From Torymus aiolomorphi (lineage: Eukaryota; Arthropoda; Insecta; Hymenoptera; Torymidae): 64,000 nucleotides of DNA. The stretch is taken from the NCBI GenBank assembly GCA_036365515.1, contig CM070876.1:125933810-125997809 (forward strand), in the 5' to 3' direction. The notes under the pieces are model-generated. The model ran no database searches. It had not been told where the DNA came from and saw nothing but the letters and a program-made list of their open reading frames with translations. Shown one piece after another: positions 20,915 to 32,290 of this stretch (positions within the stretch are counted from its first letter, which is position 1; the number at the start of each line of letters is the position of its first letter). Both the position numbers and the translations under genes were made by a program.

Positions 20915-21361
20915 ACAAATTTTAAGTATTTTTTTTTTAATTATTTGTGTATGTGTGCATGTGTGTGTGCGTCTGCGTGCGTGCATGTGTATGTAAATCA
21001 AGGAGCGCGGGAGCGCTCCGAAGGCAAGTATTGTAGAACAGGCCTGAGGAACGACCGCGCTACATTAAGGAGCGCGGGAGCGCTCCGAAGGCAAGTATTG
21101 TAGAACAGGCCTGAGGAACGACCGCGCTACATATACAGTGAAATGAGTGCCCGAGAATTTGAAGTATTTATTGCAATTTTAAATGGCTTTTATATTCGCT
21201 CAAATTAAATAACAACATTCCATTTCGTTATATCATGTTGCAAAAAAAGTTTCATGTAAAAAGATTTTCTGGTATGCGAGATATTAAATAGTGAAAAATT
21301 TTATGTCATGTTTCATTTTCACAATTCTCCATTCGATCGCAGTTTTCTTCCCACTTCCGGT
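20636..21361. repeat. (GT)n tracts and 67-bp tandem duplication
   Basis: GT/GCGT-rich microsatellites lie at about 20862-20913 and 20945-20990. Two identical 66-base copies sit at 21000-21065 and 21067-21132 (period 67). Each contains GGAGCGC..GCGCTCC, a short hairpin. The rest, to 21361, is AT-rich without a gene. Confidence 0.85.
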
Positions 21362-21969
21362 CAGGGTTACCAGATTTGGCGATTTGTCTCCAAATTGGCG
21401 ATTTCCAGATACCAATGGCGACTGATTTTTATGGTTTGGCGTTGGCGATTTTTAGGCGATTTTAAACAAGCTCTTGCTCTTTTTGGCGATTTTAAGGAAA
21501 ACTCTTGCTCTCTTCAATCCACGCTCAAGCGCAACGGCGCGCGCACTCTCCCGTTTATAAGGTATACCTATATATATAGCAGAACGCGCGCCGAACCTCC
21601 GCGCCGTTGCGCCAATGTTTTATGACGCGCGCACTTTGTCAACACGGGAGCACGCGCCGCGCTATCGCTTCCCAAAATCCTAACTCCTGTAGTCCCGCCC
21701 TTCCTACTGTTTATACCTATATTTTGAAAGTCGGAGGACGTCTGGATGTATGTATGCGTTTCACGCCGCTGGCACATCGGCCAATCCCAGCATCTCTTTA
21801 CGGTAATACAGCGCCACCCCGAGTTTATAATTGGAAACATGTCTTTGTCTGTCTTTCTTTAACACATGGTGTTGAACAAAGACAGGAAGATACTTGTTCT
21901 TACTTCTTACTTTCCCAGTGCAGAGCTTTTTACTCGAGTGTGGACTGATTATAGATTTTAAAAAGTGCA

Positions 21970-24900
21970 ATGGCATCAAAAAATTCGAAAACCACAAAAG
22001 GAAAAACTAAAGAAAGTGAGGAGAAGCCAAGAGTTTACAATTCCAATTGGGAGAAAGAAAATGGGGCGAAAGGTTAGGAAGTTTATAATATTCTCGATCA
22101 CGATATCCAAGTCTCGAATAATTAAGTTAAAAATGGTTTCTTGTTTATTGTGAAGTAACGATTACATTCCTTTTAAGTGCAATTTGTATTATTACTATCT
22201 TGCATTAAATATTATCATCCCAGCTACATATTATGATGATTAAATTTTAACCTTAAATTATTAAAAAGTAGAAATTGTGTTTAGATTCTTAAAAACAAAA
22301 AAGTTTTGCATTACTATAATTAATTAAAATACAACTACTGTACAGAAAAATCGTGTGGCTTTGTTATTATGATGGGTCTTATTTTTTCAGGATGGTTAAA
22401 AAAAAGTAGAAATACAAATGTTTTCAAACAAGCGCATTGTTTGGTATGTTGCAAAGATTTACGAGCGCATCACGGAGACTTACAAAAACATTCTTCTGTC
22501 AGCACGCATGTAAAAAATATTGAATGTATTCAAGTAAATCAGAAAAAAATATCTCAAATGTGTACGAATACTTTTAAAGAAGAAAACAAAATGACAGATT
22601 TAGAACTCTCAGTATACATCGCTTGTCATGCCAGTATTAGTAGCGTAGATTGTCTCTCCGAAATACTAAATAAAAGGAATAAAAATGATATTAAGCTTGG
22701 CAGAACAAAGTGTACAAATTTGCTCAAATATGTCGTTGCACCTAACATACTTCAGGATTTGGTAAACGATGTAGGGGATGCGTCCTATTCGCTAATCGTA
22801 GACGAATTTACCGACATTTCTCAGAAAAAATATCTTTGTTTATGTATTAAATACTTCAGTGTAAATCAAAATAGAACTGTCACAAATTTTCTCGGTTTAA
22901 TCGAATTACATAAAGCTGACGCAAAGACGTTATATGATTTAGTCATAAAGTTTTTAGAAGAAATAAATTTACCACTTATTAATTTAATTGGACTTGGCAC
23001 TGACGGAGGTAGTAACCTGTGTGCAAAAAAAAATTCGCTATATACTTTACTAAGGACTGACGTACCGAAACTGCAATTAATAAGATGCGTATGCCATGCG
23101 CTTAACTTAGCCGCGTCAGCAGCCGCCGATGAATTTCCCGTATCAGTCGAATTTCTCTTAAGAGAGGTATATACGAGGGTCATTTGACAAGTACCTAGCC
23201 TCACCGCCAGATGGTGCCACTATCGCACCAGAAATACACTACAGTGCAGTATCTTCCTATAAACGGTTACAGACGAAATTTCAGCCGGATCGGAGTTGTA
23301 GTTTATTTTTGAGAGCGTGTGAAAGCAAATGTGTCCGTTGATTTTTGAAAAAATGGAGAAAGAACAATATCGGTCAGTGATTCGATTCTTGTTTTTGGAA
23401 GGGAAATCGCGCAGTGAAATTAAAGAACGCTTGGATGCAGTGTATGGGGATGCTTCTCCTTCGATGGCGACCGTTAAATTTTGGTATAACGAATTTCAAC
23501 ATGGTCGTACGTCGGTTTTTGATGATCCACGCCCAGGTGCTCCGAAAACAGCCACTACGGAGGAGAACGTGACAAAAATACACGATATCGTTTTGTCAGA
23601 CCGCCGATTAAAGGTGCACGAGATAGCTGCGATAGTAGGCATCTCAGAAGAACGCGTGTGGCATATCCTACATGAGATTTTAGGCATGAGGAAGCTGTCA
23701 GCAAGGTGGGTGCCGCGTTTGCTGACTGCAGACAACAAGCGCATCCGTGTGACCAGTTCAGAGCAGTGTTTGGAGCTGTTTAATCGCAATCCAAAAGAGT
23801 TTTTGCGTCGTTACGTGACCGTCGACGAAACATGGATTCACTACTACACTCCAGAGACCAAGGAGCAGTCAAAACAGTGGACCTTACCCGGTGAACCTGC
23901 TCCGAAGAAGGCGAAGACGGTCCCGTCGGCCGGAAAGGTGATGGCCACTGTTTTCTGGGATTCTCAAGGTGTGATTTTTATTGACTATCTGGAGAAGGGC
24001 AAAACGGTTACAGGACAGTACTACGCCGAACTATTGAGCCGATTTGATGCCGTGTTAGAAGAAAAACGGCCCCATTTGTCTAAAAAGAAAGTGCTTTTCC
24101 ACCACGATAATGCACCGGCTCACACTTCTGCACTCGCCACGGCTAAACTGGTCGAATTAGGCTACGAACTGCTGCCCCATCCACCGTGTTCTCCAGATTT
24201 GGCTCCGTGCGACTTTCTTTTGTTTCCGAACCTAAAAAATTCGCTCGCCGGGAAGAGATTCCACTCCAATAACGAAATAATCGCCGCCACGGAGGCCTAT
24301 TATGCAAACCAAGAGAAAACATTTTTTTCAACGGGGTTAAAAAAATTGGAACACCATTGGACCAAGTGTATTCAACTAACAGGAGACTACATTGAAAAAT
24401 AAATTTTATTTTTTGTAAAATTTTGGTGTTTTCATTTGTAGGCTAGGTACTTATCAAATGACCCTCGTAATTGGTTTGTTCACAGTTCAAAAAGAAAGTC
24501 AGACTATATGTTGTTGTGGAATACTTTAAATAAAATAGAAGATGAAGAGATTTCTAAAGACTTTCGTCAGTTCGTTGAACTGTCAGTAACTCGTTGGTTA
24601 GCACGCTATGATGCTGTAAAAATAATACTCGAGCATTATTTCGAACTGCAAGTCTTTTTTGATTCCGTTACAGAAAAATGTTACACGGCGAGAACACTAC
24701 AACAAATGTTAAATGACACTGCAAATTATTTATTTTTGAAAATAGTGAAACCTATTTTGTATGAAGTGAACGAAATCAACCTTTTATTTCAAAGAGAAAC
24801 AGTCGAAATAGCGACAGCCTACGACGAATTGAAAGACTTGATTTTATTATTAGCAAGGAAGATTTTAAAGCCAAGCTTCATGTCAGAAAATATTGAAAAA

Positions 24901-25695
24901 ATCATTGATGTTTTGAGCAATGAAAAAGCATTTTTATCGCCACAAGATGCTGATTATGGAATTGAATATTCTGCAGCACTATTAGATCACAAAATAAGCG
25001 AGGAAACTAGAGCTTTTGTAGAGGATAGAGCATTCAAGTATATTAAACAGTTATGTCTTCAATTAGGATCGAGGTTGCCAGAAAATATTAAATACTTTGA
25101 GCGTCTTAAATCATTGTCTCCCGCAGTGTGCTTAAGCCAGATAAGACTGAAATTTAAAGACCTGCCGTTTTTGAATACGTTTGCTGAAACAAGCGAATTA
25201 GGATCAATGGAAAATCAGTATTCCAGGCTTTTAACCATCAAATGGTCTGAATATTTAAACGAAGAGACTCTTTCAGACTCTTATAAATTCTGGGCATATG
25301 TATGCAACTTTAAGACTGCGGGGAATAAATATATTTTTCGAGAACTGGCGCTTTTTGTGCTTACAGTTCTTTCACTACCATCAAGTAACGCAGTGGTCGA
25401 ACGCGTTTTTTCGGTTATGAACGCAATTAAATCAAAGAGTAGAAACAGAATATTGTTAACTCTACTGGTGGCTCTATTGCGGATAAAAACGCATTTCTTT
25501 TCAACAAAAACATGCTGTAGAAAATTCGAAGCAACTGATAAAATGTTGAAAGATTTCAATTCCAAGGTCGTGTATCAATATCAGTATGAAAGCGCAAATA
25601 CGCAACAAGATCAAGAAGATTCATGTATAGGTGAAGCTGTAGAGATATTGCAAGAGTACAATTGGCCTTGTATTTGCTTACCAGAAAAATTTTAA
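21970..25695 (+). CDS. hAT transposase, two exons, split by mariner
   Basis: Exon 1 runs 21970-22072 (ATG to a GTTAGG donor). The intron is 22073-22390, ending TTTTTTCAG. Exon 2 is 22391-23173, then after the mariner 24470-25695 (TAA). Across the mariner the frame is preserved if one TA copy is counted, giving about 703 residues without a stop. Exon 1 plus the start of exon 2 form a BED-like zinc finger (CLVCCKDLRAHHGDLQKH). The middle has the RNase-H-type region (YSLIVDEFTDIS, LIGLGTDGGSNL, CVCHALNLA). The C-terminus has the hATC dimerisation motif (LSLPSSNAVVERVFSVMNAI). The splice junction joins Lys and Gly-Trp-Leu in frame. This is a complete transposase gene silenced by one insertion; splicing is inferred. 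Confidence 0.85.
23174..24467 (+). mobile_element. mariner copy 2 (1294 bp)
   Basis: Same inverted repeats and exact length as copy 1, with TA duplicated at 23172-23173 and 24468-24469. It is inserted in the hAT transposase codon region ending Arg-Glu-Val-Tyr. Confidence 0.97.
23329..24402 (+). CDS. mariner transposase copy 2, intact
   Basis: 357 codons from ATG 23329, colinear with copy 1 and uninterrupted. The catalytic triad is present in VDETWIHYY, HHDNAPAHT and PDLAPCDFLLF. It retains the residues expected from related mariners at positions where copy 1 is altered (SEERVW, ELGYELLPHPP), so it is the better candidate for a functional enzyme and nearer the family consensus. An HTH region precedes the core as in copy 1. 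Confidence 0.95.
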   Translation: MCPLIFEKMEKEQYRSVIRFLFLEGKSRSEIKERLDAVYGDASPSMATVKFWYNEFQHGRTSVFDDPRPGAPKTATTEENVTKIHDIVLSDRRLKVHEIAAIVGISEERVWHILHEILGMRKLSARWVPRLLTADNKRIRVTSSEQCLELFNRNPKEFLRRYVTVDETWIHYYTPETKEQSKQWTLPGEPAPKKAKTVPSAGKVMATVFWDSQGVIFIDYLEKGKTVTGQYYAELLSRFDAVLEEKRPHLSKKKVLFHHDNAPAHTSALATAKLVELGYELLPHPPCSPDLAPCDFLLFPNLKNSLAGKRFHSNNEIIAATEAYYANQEKTFFSTGLKKLEHHWTKCIQLTGDYIEK

Positions 25696-26147
25696 TTTCG
25701 TTGTAAAAAGAAATTTTAATTTCTTTCTAAAAAGAAAGGATGTAAAAAATAAAATAAATCTTCTTTTAACAACATAAACCAGAATCATTTAATTATTTTA
25801 ATAAGTAACAAACAATATTTTAAAAAAATTAAAAATTGCCACTTGCTAATGTTTCCTTTAAAAAATTTAATATTTTTTTATTATTTGGTTTGAGAGAAAT
25901 CTTTTAATTTTATATAGAAACTCAATTTTCTTATGTTATTAGAATATGTAACCTAACAGTCCTAACACCTGCTTTCTCCAAGTATAGATTTAAAGGTTAT
26001 GATTTTTTGTTAAAAAAACATTTTTTTGTTTACGTAGAACTAAATAACAACGGTATTTTTGGCGATTTTTAATTTAAAGTTGGGGGCTTTTGGCGATTTC
26101 TCTCTGAATAGATGGCGATACAAGTTGGAGACGGTCTGGCAACCCTG

Positions 26148-26751
26148 GCTGTGGCTGGCTACACGATCGTGCAGTTTGCCCAGAGCAGCGAGCTGTGTCA
26201 GACGGGGAATCCCTGCGCCGTGTAGCACTTGAGTGTATAGTGAGCGCTCTGAAGTAGCGAGCGCTCTACGGTAAGATAGTGGGGGTCTTGCCGATCTCTC
26301 TCTCTCTCTCACTCTCTCTACCTCCCTCCCGCCCCCCCGCCCCCACCCCTCCCTCCTCCTCCACCCCTCCTTTCCCCCCATCCCCCTCTCTCTAAACGAA
26401 TAAATAAATATATAAATATAAATAAATATGAATAAATATAAATAAATATGAATAAATATGAATAAATATGAATAAATATAAATAAATAAATATAAATAAT
26501 GTAAATAACTTAATTAACAAATAATAAATATATCCCTTGCCCAAAATTTTGAACAGTGGCCCATAGGGCAGACAAGCTATCCCCACCTGCGACCATTATA
26601 GGGATGGGGGGTTATTACTGGTAACACTGTAATACTCCCCTCCCCCTTCCCTTCCACCCCCTGTGGTGATGGTGGGGGAAAGCGTCGATGACCTCAAGGG
26701 GTCGGTGGTGGGGCTTTGTTGTGTCTGTCCCATGGTGCCACAATAACTACT
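26148..26751. other. low-complexity DNA: pyrimidine tract and AAATA repeats
   Basis: No gene is seen. 26300-26393 is a C/T-rich strand with CTCTCT and CCCTCC runs. 26395-26510 is a tandem array of ATAAATATGA/ATAAATATAA units. A GC-richer non-coding stretch follows. Confidence 0.7.
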
Positions 26752-27118
26752 CACAGGCACACGACTCTGAGCCAATCGGAGCAAAACCATAGACTTATAG
26801 AGATAGACTGCGCGCTCCCGTGTAAAGCGCTGAAGCCAGTCAAGAGAGAGAGGGCAATAGCTGTGGTCTTGCTCTCTCTTTCTAATAGGCGCTTGGTGGG
26901 GGGAGAGTGTTCCTCTCAACGCCCTCTCCTCTTCTACCGTCTTCGTTTCCCCTCTACTCCCACCACTGTAGGTGTACGAGAGAGAGATAGCATGACCACG
27001 CACCGCCATCGTGGGCTTCACGCCGCCCGTAAAAGCGCGCAGTCTATGTCTATAAATCTATGAGCAAAATCTCCAAGCCAGAGGTTGGCTCTGATTGGCT
27101 CAGAGTCGTGTGCCTGTG
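26752..27118. mobile_element. foldback MITE with ~30-bp terminal inverted repeats
   Basis: Ends with CACAGGCACACGACTCTGAG at the left and CTCAGAGTCGTGTGCCTGTG at the right, exact reverse complements. Pairing goes on through GCCAATC and, after a gap, through TAGACTGCGCGCT near 26800 and AGCGCGCAGTCTA near 27035. The interior has no transposase, so the element is non-autonomous. No clear target duplication is seen. Confidence 0.75.
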
Positions 27119-28736
27119 CCTCTTATGTGGACTCGCTCTCATGGAGACATTAGCATTGATGAGCCTACGGCAGGGATGGGGATAGACTTTGGCAAGGAGT
27201 AATATACATATACTATACGTATATTCTACGTATACTCTACGTATACTATCGTATATTTGGCGGTTCACGGCATGAGAAAGAGCTGAGGGCTTAGGACGTT
27301 GCCTGGTTCTAATCTGGGTGTTTACTGTTGTGAAATATCACAAATAAACATTAACAAACATTAAAATTAGTTGTTACTTGGTGAGTATAACTTATATATT
27401 AATAAATAATCATTTATCACTAATGTCAAAGAAGGTAGACACTAATAGAAGCGTAAAGCCTGCAGGGAGATTGAGGCACCACGAATTTAGTATGCACCCC
27501 GACCACGCGCAGTGCGGCAGTCGATTTCTGAACGTTTCGTGAACAGCTAACTGAGCTGACGCACGGCCGATAACATACCTCCCATACCGGCTGCAATGGT
27601 AACACAATACATATTTCGTATGTAAAAATGATAAACTGTGCATTACAAAAATGTCAGTTATCAATATTAATCACAAAAAAGTAGGCTAAATCCCAAAAAT
27701 ATATAACAAAACAAATTAATGGTAAACACCAATCTCTAAACCAAATGGGGGAACAACTTATACATTACATCCATGTTATAAATATACGTCGGTAGCGTTA
27801 GTTCTGTGGATAACGTTCCTGATTAATGGTCTTTTGATGAGGGTTCGAATCCATCACACGGTAATTTTTTTTTTTAATTTAATTAATATTTTAAAACTGT
27901 ACCTTTGTTTCTGATGCTTAATTTTTGCGATTTTTGAACAGTTTTCCGCACTACCTTGGAGGTACTGTTCAAAGTGCGTTAGATATTGTTTTGCTTTATT
28001 TACAAATTATTATATAAAAAAACTTAAAAATACTTCATTACAATTTCATGACATGTAGAAATTATATTGAACTATTCAATAGTATTTTTATATAACTATT
28101 GTAAATAAAACCGTGGAATCCTTCATTAGTAGCCCTATACAAACCATGGGAGCCGTCCTCCCTTCTCCAGGCTCCTTTGACCTTTTCTACCTCCTCCTTT
28201 GTGTGCACTTCATTATAAAAAACTCTAAAAGTACCTATTGTAATCCTCACAATTTTTATAAATATATCCATAATAGTATACTTACAAAAATTTATTCGAG
28301 TCAAAAGTACCTTTTTGCCTTTTTTATAATGAAGTACATAATAAAATAATCATATTAATTTCAATATTGTCTACTAAAAGCAATTCTACCATGTCTTGCA
28401 ATTACCTAAAATAGTTATACACAAATTAATATCATTATTCCTGGTCTTTATAAATGCGGCCTTTAAAAATAGATATTTAAAAAAAGAAGTTAACAAAAAA
28501 AAGAAAAGAAATAATACTAGATAGAATATTGACAACAATACAATAAAATTAATATTTAACGCGACTAACAATCAAGTTTAAGCATTTTCTTATTGCGTTT
28601 AGGTGTGTTTACGGAAACGGGTCGCTTATTAATTTTTCTGTCTCTAAAATCTTTTGTCATCCATTTAACGTTATTAAAAATGTGCGTCTTCAAAAAAAAT
28701 TTTATAACATAATTTCGATGTTCTAAACACGCGTCG
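27119..28736. other. AT-rich stretch without a clear gene
   Basis: A short array of TACGTATA-type repeats lies at about 27205-27256. No convincing coding region is seen. A tRNA-like B box occurs at about 27843 (separate entry). Confidence 0.5.
27787..27875 (+). repeat. tRNA-derived SINE or tRNA relic
   Basis: GGTAGCGTTAGTTCTGTGGA resembles a pol III A box. GGTTCGAATCC, about 37 bases downstream, is a perfect B box. It is followed by a run of T, the pol III terminator signal. A full cloverleaf does not fold well by eye, so this is probably a SINE head or decayed tRNA. Confidence 0.45.
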
Positions 28737-28954
28737 TTCCCGTATGGAAATAACAAATGTAAGAAAACGTAAGAAACCGTGAGAAATCGTAAGAAATCGT
28801 ATAAAACCGTATAAAACCATTGGTTTTCGGACATTTTTTTTTACGGTTTTATACACTTTATTACATTTTCTTACATTTTTATACATTTTCTTACAAATAT
28901 GACTAATTTTGTCAAATTAGTCTGGAAAAACAAATTGTAAAAAAATGTAAGGAA

Positions 28955-29269
28955 ATCAACTGATAAGAATTTTTCTATCGGTCTTACAGTCTTACAAATT
29001 AAATTAAAATAATTAATATTTATGGCAGTCAGATTGCCTGAGTCCCTGAGGAGGAGCCGGAGCGGGCTCGAAACGTTGGACAATGTGGTGGTGGTGGGCA
29101 GTCAGATCGTCCTTTGCTAACAAAGTTTTTTCCAGGTTTTAATTAAGTTTTTATTTCAGATTCTGCGGGGGTGATTATAAACAAGGGCAATCTGACTGCC
29201 ATAAATATTAATTATTTTAATTTAATTTGTAAGACTGTAAGACCGATAGAAAAATTCTTATCAGTTGAT
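28955..29269. repeat. perfect 84-bp hairpin with hammerhead in the loop
   Basis: Left arm 28955-29038 and right arm 29186-29269 are perfect reverse complements (84 of 84). The 147-base loop starts with a hammerhead-like motif. The phrase AATGTAAGGAAAT occurs just left of it (about 28945) and again near 29302, possibly a target duplication. Confidence 0.85.
29042..29081 (+). ncRNA. hammerhead-like motif in hairpin loop
   Basis: GTCC-CTGAGGAG-GAGCC..GGCTC-GAAACGTT-GGAC: closing stem GTCC/GGAC, stem II GAGCC/GGCTC, GAAA box. The core reads CUGAGGAG and not CUGAUGAG. It is probably the end of a PLE whose body is missing. Confidence 0.6.
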
Positions 29270-29689
29270 AGTAAATTGCAGTCGACATAAGTAATATTTT
29301 TAATGTAAGGAAATGTAAAAAAATGTAAGAAAATATATGAAAACGTAAGAAAATGTATAAAAATGTTACATATTACATATTCTTACATTTATGTACACTT
29401 TTATACACTTTTAAGCAGTTTTGTATATTTTTATACGTTTTCTTACATTTCATTAAAATTGGTACATATATAAGAAAATTTTCTGGAAAAAATTTTAATT
29501 TTTTCAAATGTATAAAAATGTGTAAAAATGTATAAAAGTGTATATAACCGTGTAAATCGTTTCCCATAAAATGTCCGAAAACTAATGGTTTTATACGGTT
29601 TTATATAGTTTCCTACAGTTTTGTACAATTTCTTACGGTTTTCTACATTTTCGTACATTTCTTTTTTTTAATTCGGGTTTCCAAAAAAA

Positions 29690-30180
29690 TATGATTTACT
29701 AGCAATTGCTTTTTTATTAATTGATACAAATATTCAGCTACATTGTGCGTGTGAGATACCTTACAAAATTCACTTTCATAAATATTATAAATATCTAAAA
29801 TAACCGAAAAAAAAATTGCGTTGGAGCTTTTAAACTTCCATAAGGATAACCTTTTAAGGATGGAAATGCTTTCCACAGCAAAAGTAAATCCGATAATGAA
29901 CCCAGTTCCTTATCATTACAAATAAAATCTTTTTTACACTCGTCACAGTTAAATTTTTGTAGATTTTTAAACGCGAGATAACCAGCAACGTATTTTTTAG
30001 AACAGTTTTGGAAATTTGAACTTTTCTCTTTAATTTCATTGTTTGTTTGAAGTTGCTGTTCATCGTTTATAATCAATTCTTCATCGTTTAAAATCAATTC
30101 AACATCGTTATTAATGAACCACTCATCAATTCTTTTGTTTATTATTAAACGTTTAAGATCATCTTTCTCTTTAAGTGCAT
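29690..30180 (-). pseudogene. possible P-element-like transposase C-terminal fragment
   Basis: Read on the minus strand, about 100 codons (30180 to 29795) give NCSKKYVAGYLAFKNLQKFN, CDECKKDFIC and LSDLLLLWKAFPSLKGYPYG. A frameshift near 29815 leads into IYNIYESEFCKVSHTHNVAE. The YVAGY followed by a C-x2-C pair resembles the C-terminal region of P-element/THAP9-type transposases. No THAP domain is attached and the catalytic centre is absent. The fragment starts next to a pol III-like B box at about 30193. Family assignment is tentative. Confidence 0.4.
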
Positions 30181-32064
30181 TTTCGTCCCAAGGTGGGTTC
30201 GATTCTCGGTCAGGGCGAAAATTTTATGTAAGTTTTTTTCTGTGATAATTAAAATGCGATTAATTTATAAACAATTTCTAATGATATGCGAAAATTTATA
30301 TGAATACACTTTACAGATCTTCAAAATAATTTCTCTAAACTTTTACAGAAAGCGCACATAAAGAATTCTTAATGATTTCTTTATCAATCTTTTTGCGCAA
30401 GTACAAAATCAAATTTTAAAATTGAGAATTCTTTATGAAGCTATTATTAAGAATTCTATTAAAAAACTTACTGGAAAAAAGCATTCATTATGAATTCATT
30501 AAAATCTTTATTAAATTTCCTTATGCTGATCGGGAATCTATTTGCAGCGGTTTTAACGTATTTCATAATTATTAATACACTCTATACACTGAAAATAAGA
30601 ACAAACTAAACTCACTTTATTTATTAGGCTTTCATAGCTTACTAATAACTTGTTAAGAGAAACTTGCGTTTCTTTTTATTCAAATCTGGCGCGCAGAACA
30701 ACGAATTATGTGTGGGTAAAACAGCAGCATCCATTACCCGCATACTGTATGCATAGGATTATTATTTGATTGGCAGCTCGTCGACGTGACGTAGTATTAT
30801 ATACTATTATTATATAGTATTTTATATATAACCAGAGATTACAGGGTTGGTTTTACGACACGGTGGAGAGATTTTATACCGTATAATACTAAAATCAGTA
30901 TAATACTCTAAATTTGTCGTAAACTGCAGATAATACCACAATTGGAATTATACCCAAAAGTTCTCATAAACAGTAGTATTATACCAAAACATATATCTTA
31001 TTGAAAAAAGCACGACAGTAATAAATTAGTAATAAAAAAAAAGATATTATACACAATACTGCAGTAATAATTAATAAATAAAGTACTAATCTAATAAAAA
31101 GGTGTACAATCATAATAAAAGTAGAAGTAACTTTCAGTTTATATTGTATTTATAATTAAGAAAGTTTTCTAAATAAAATCATGAGTTCTGCAAGAAAATG
31201 AAATAAAATAAATGACATTATGAGTGTAATAACATTTAATTATTAACAAACTAAGTATTTAGCTAGATTTAGAGATAAATAAATAAATATTTTATTCTTC
31301 GTTTATCGTCCTTTAAACGAGATATTGTAATTAAAAATGTTAGAGTGAATAAATCAGCTATAAAATCATATATTTTGTATTACGACTTTCATCTGATTTG
31401 AAACAGTGCATTGGATCTTGATAAGAAAATAGTGTTTCTTGTAGAGAAATTTGTCAAAGAACTGAAAAATGAATGACTTGATTTACGCAATAATAAAAAT
31501 ATAAGAATTAATTAATAAAACACACAATAGAATTAAATCAGAAACACAACAGAAATTTAAACAGGATTGAATATAACGGAGTAAAAAAAAGAAATTTAAA
31601 TTAAGCAACATTATTGCTAACATTAAAAATTAATACTTACATTAATAATTTAATAATAGGCCTTTATTAAGGAAACGATAGTTTTTCTAAGAATAATAAT
31701 CGGTTCCAAACCTAACCAAAATAAAAATGAAAGAAATCATTCTAAACTTTAATAATAACAAAAACAAATCGATGAGTCAAAAACTACATACTCGCAACAA
31801 ATTTAAATCTAAAGTAGAAGAGACATATCACTATTAATTTAAATCTAAAATCTAAGAGAGACGTTCTAAACAGCAAAATATCACGCCATGTAATTCTGGG
31901 GATTAAATTATCCGAACACCAAAAACCTAAAACCAAAATACCAAATCCTGAAGGTAAGAAGTGACGCAAACGGACGGTGGCTGGCGACTTGAATAAAAAA
32001 TAAACCCTGAACAGCGTGAGGATGCGAACTCCTCGTAGAAAACGCAGAGTTACGCTGACGGGCA
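30181..32064. other. AT-rich stretch without a gene
   Basis: No coding region is supported. A second B-box-like GGTTCGATTCTC lies at 30196 without a recognisable A box. A stretch near 30860-31000 has repeated TATAATACT and ATTATACC phrases. Confidence 0.5.
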
Positions 32065-32290
32065 CTCTCTAAAAAAAATCAGTGAAAAAATCACTGTTTT
32101 GGTCAGTGAATGTTCGTTCCACTAAAAAGTCAGTGAAAAAATCACTGTTTTGGTCAGTGAATGTTCGTTCCACTAAAAAATCAGTGAAAAATTACTGTTT
32201 CTGACAGTGATTTCTCATTCCACGAAAACATCAGTGAAAAAATCACTACTTTTATCAGCGACTTGACGATCCACTGAAAAAGCAGTCAAG
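32065..32290. repeat. 51-bp tandem repeat with palindromic core
   Basis: Units start at 32079, 32130, 32181 and 32231 (period 51, 51, 50). Each contains CAGTGAAAAAATCACTG, an inverted repeat. The first two units are almost identical and the last two are diverged. T-rich GGTCAATTTT repeats follow to about 32358. Confidence 0.85.

Larger units (their letters stand above)
21362..26147 (+). mobile_element. hAT-type DNA transposon interrupted by mariner
   Basis: Short terminal inverted repeats CAGGGTTACCAGA (21362) and TCTGGCAACCCTG (ending 26147) match with one mismatch. Both ends are packed with the subterminal motif TGGCGATTT, which lies in the same orientation at both ends and not inverted. 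No matching 8-bp target duplication is seen (CTTCCGGT versus GCTGTGGC). A mariner at 23174-24467 splits the transposase. Without it the element is about 3.5 kb. Confidence 0.85.
28737..29669. repeat. TATAC-rich foldback repeat, copy 1
   Basis: Starts TTCCCGTATGGAAATAAC and is built of degenerate direct and inverted units such as GTAAGAAACCGTATAAAACC. The right end (TTTTCGTACATTTCTTTTTT) is the inverse of the left-end type. The same head and composition recur at 33311. An insertion with its own hairpin (28955-29269) lies inside. Confidence 0.7.

Noticed and set aside
21362..26147. 8-bp target duplication for the hAT element
   Set aside because: The bases outside the terminal repeats do not match (CTTCCGGT versus GCTGTGGC).
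27787..27875. Functional tRNA gene
   Set aside because: A and B boxes are present but acceptor and anticodon stems do not pair well, so it is kept only as a SINE or tRNA relic.
28565..28736. THAP-type zinc finger on the minus strand next to the P-like fragment
   Set aside because: A phrase resembling FEDAHF is present but the Cys/His ligands are incomplete, and the order would be wrong for a single P element.
30190..30235. Second tRNA-like gene at a GGTTCGATTC phrase
   Set aside because: Only a B box; no A box or cloverleaf.
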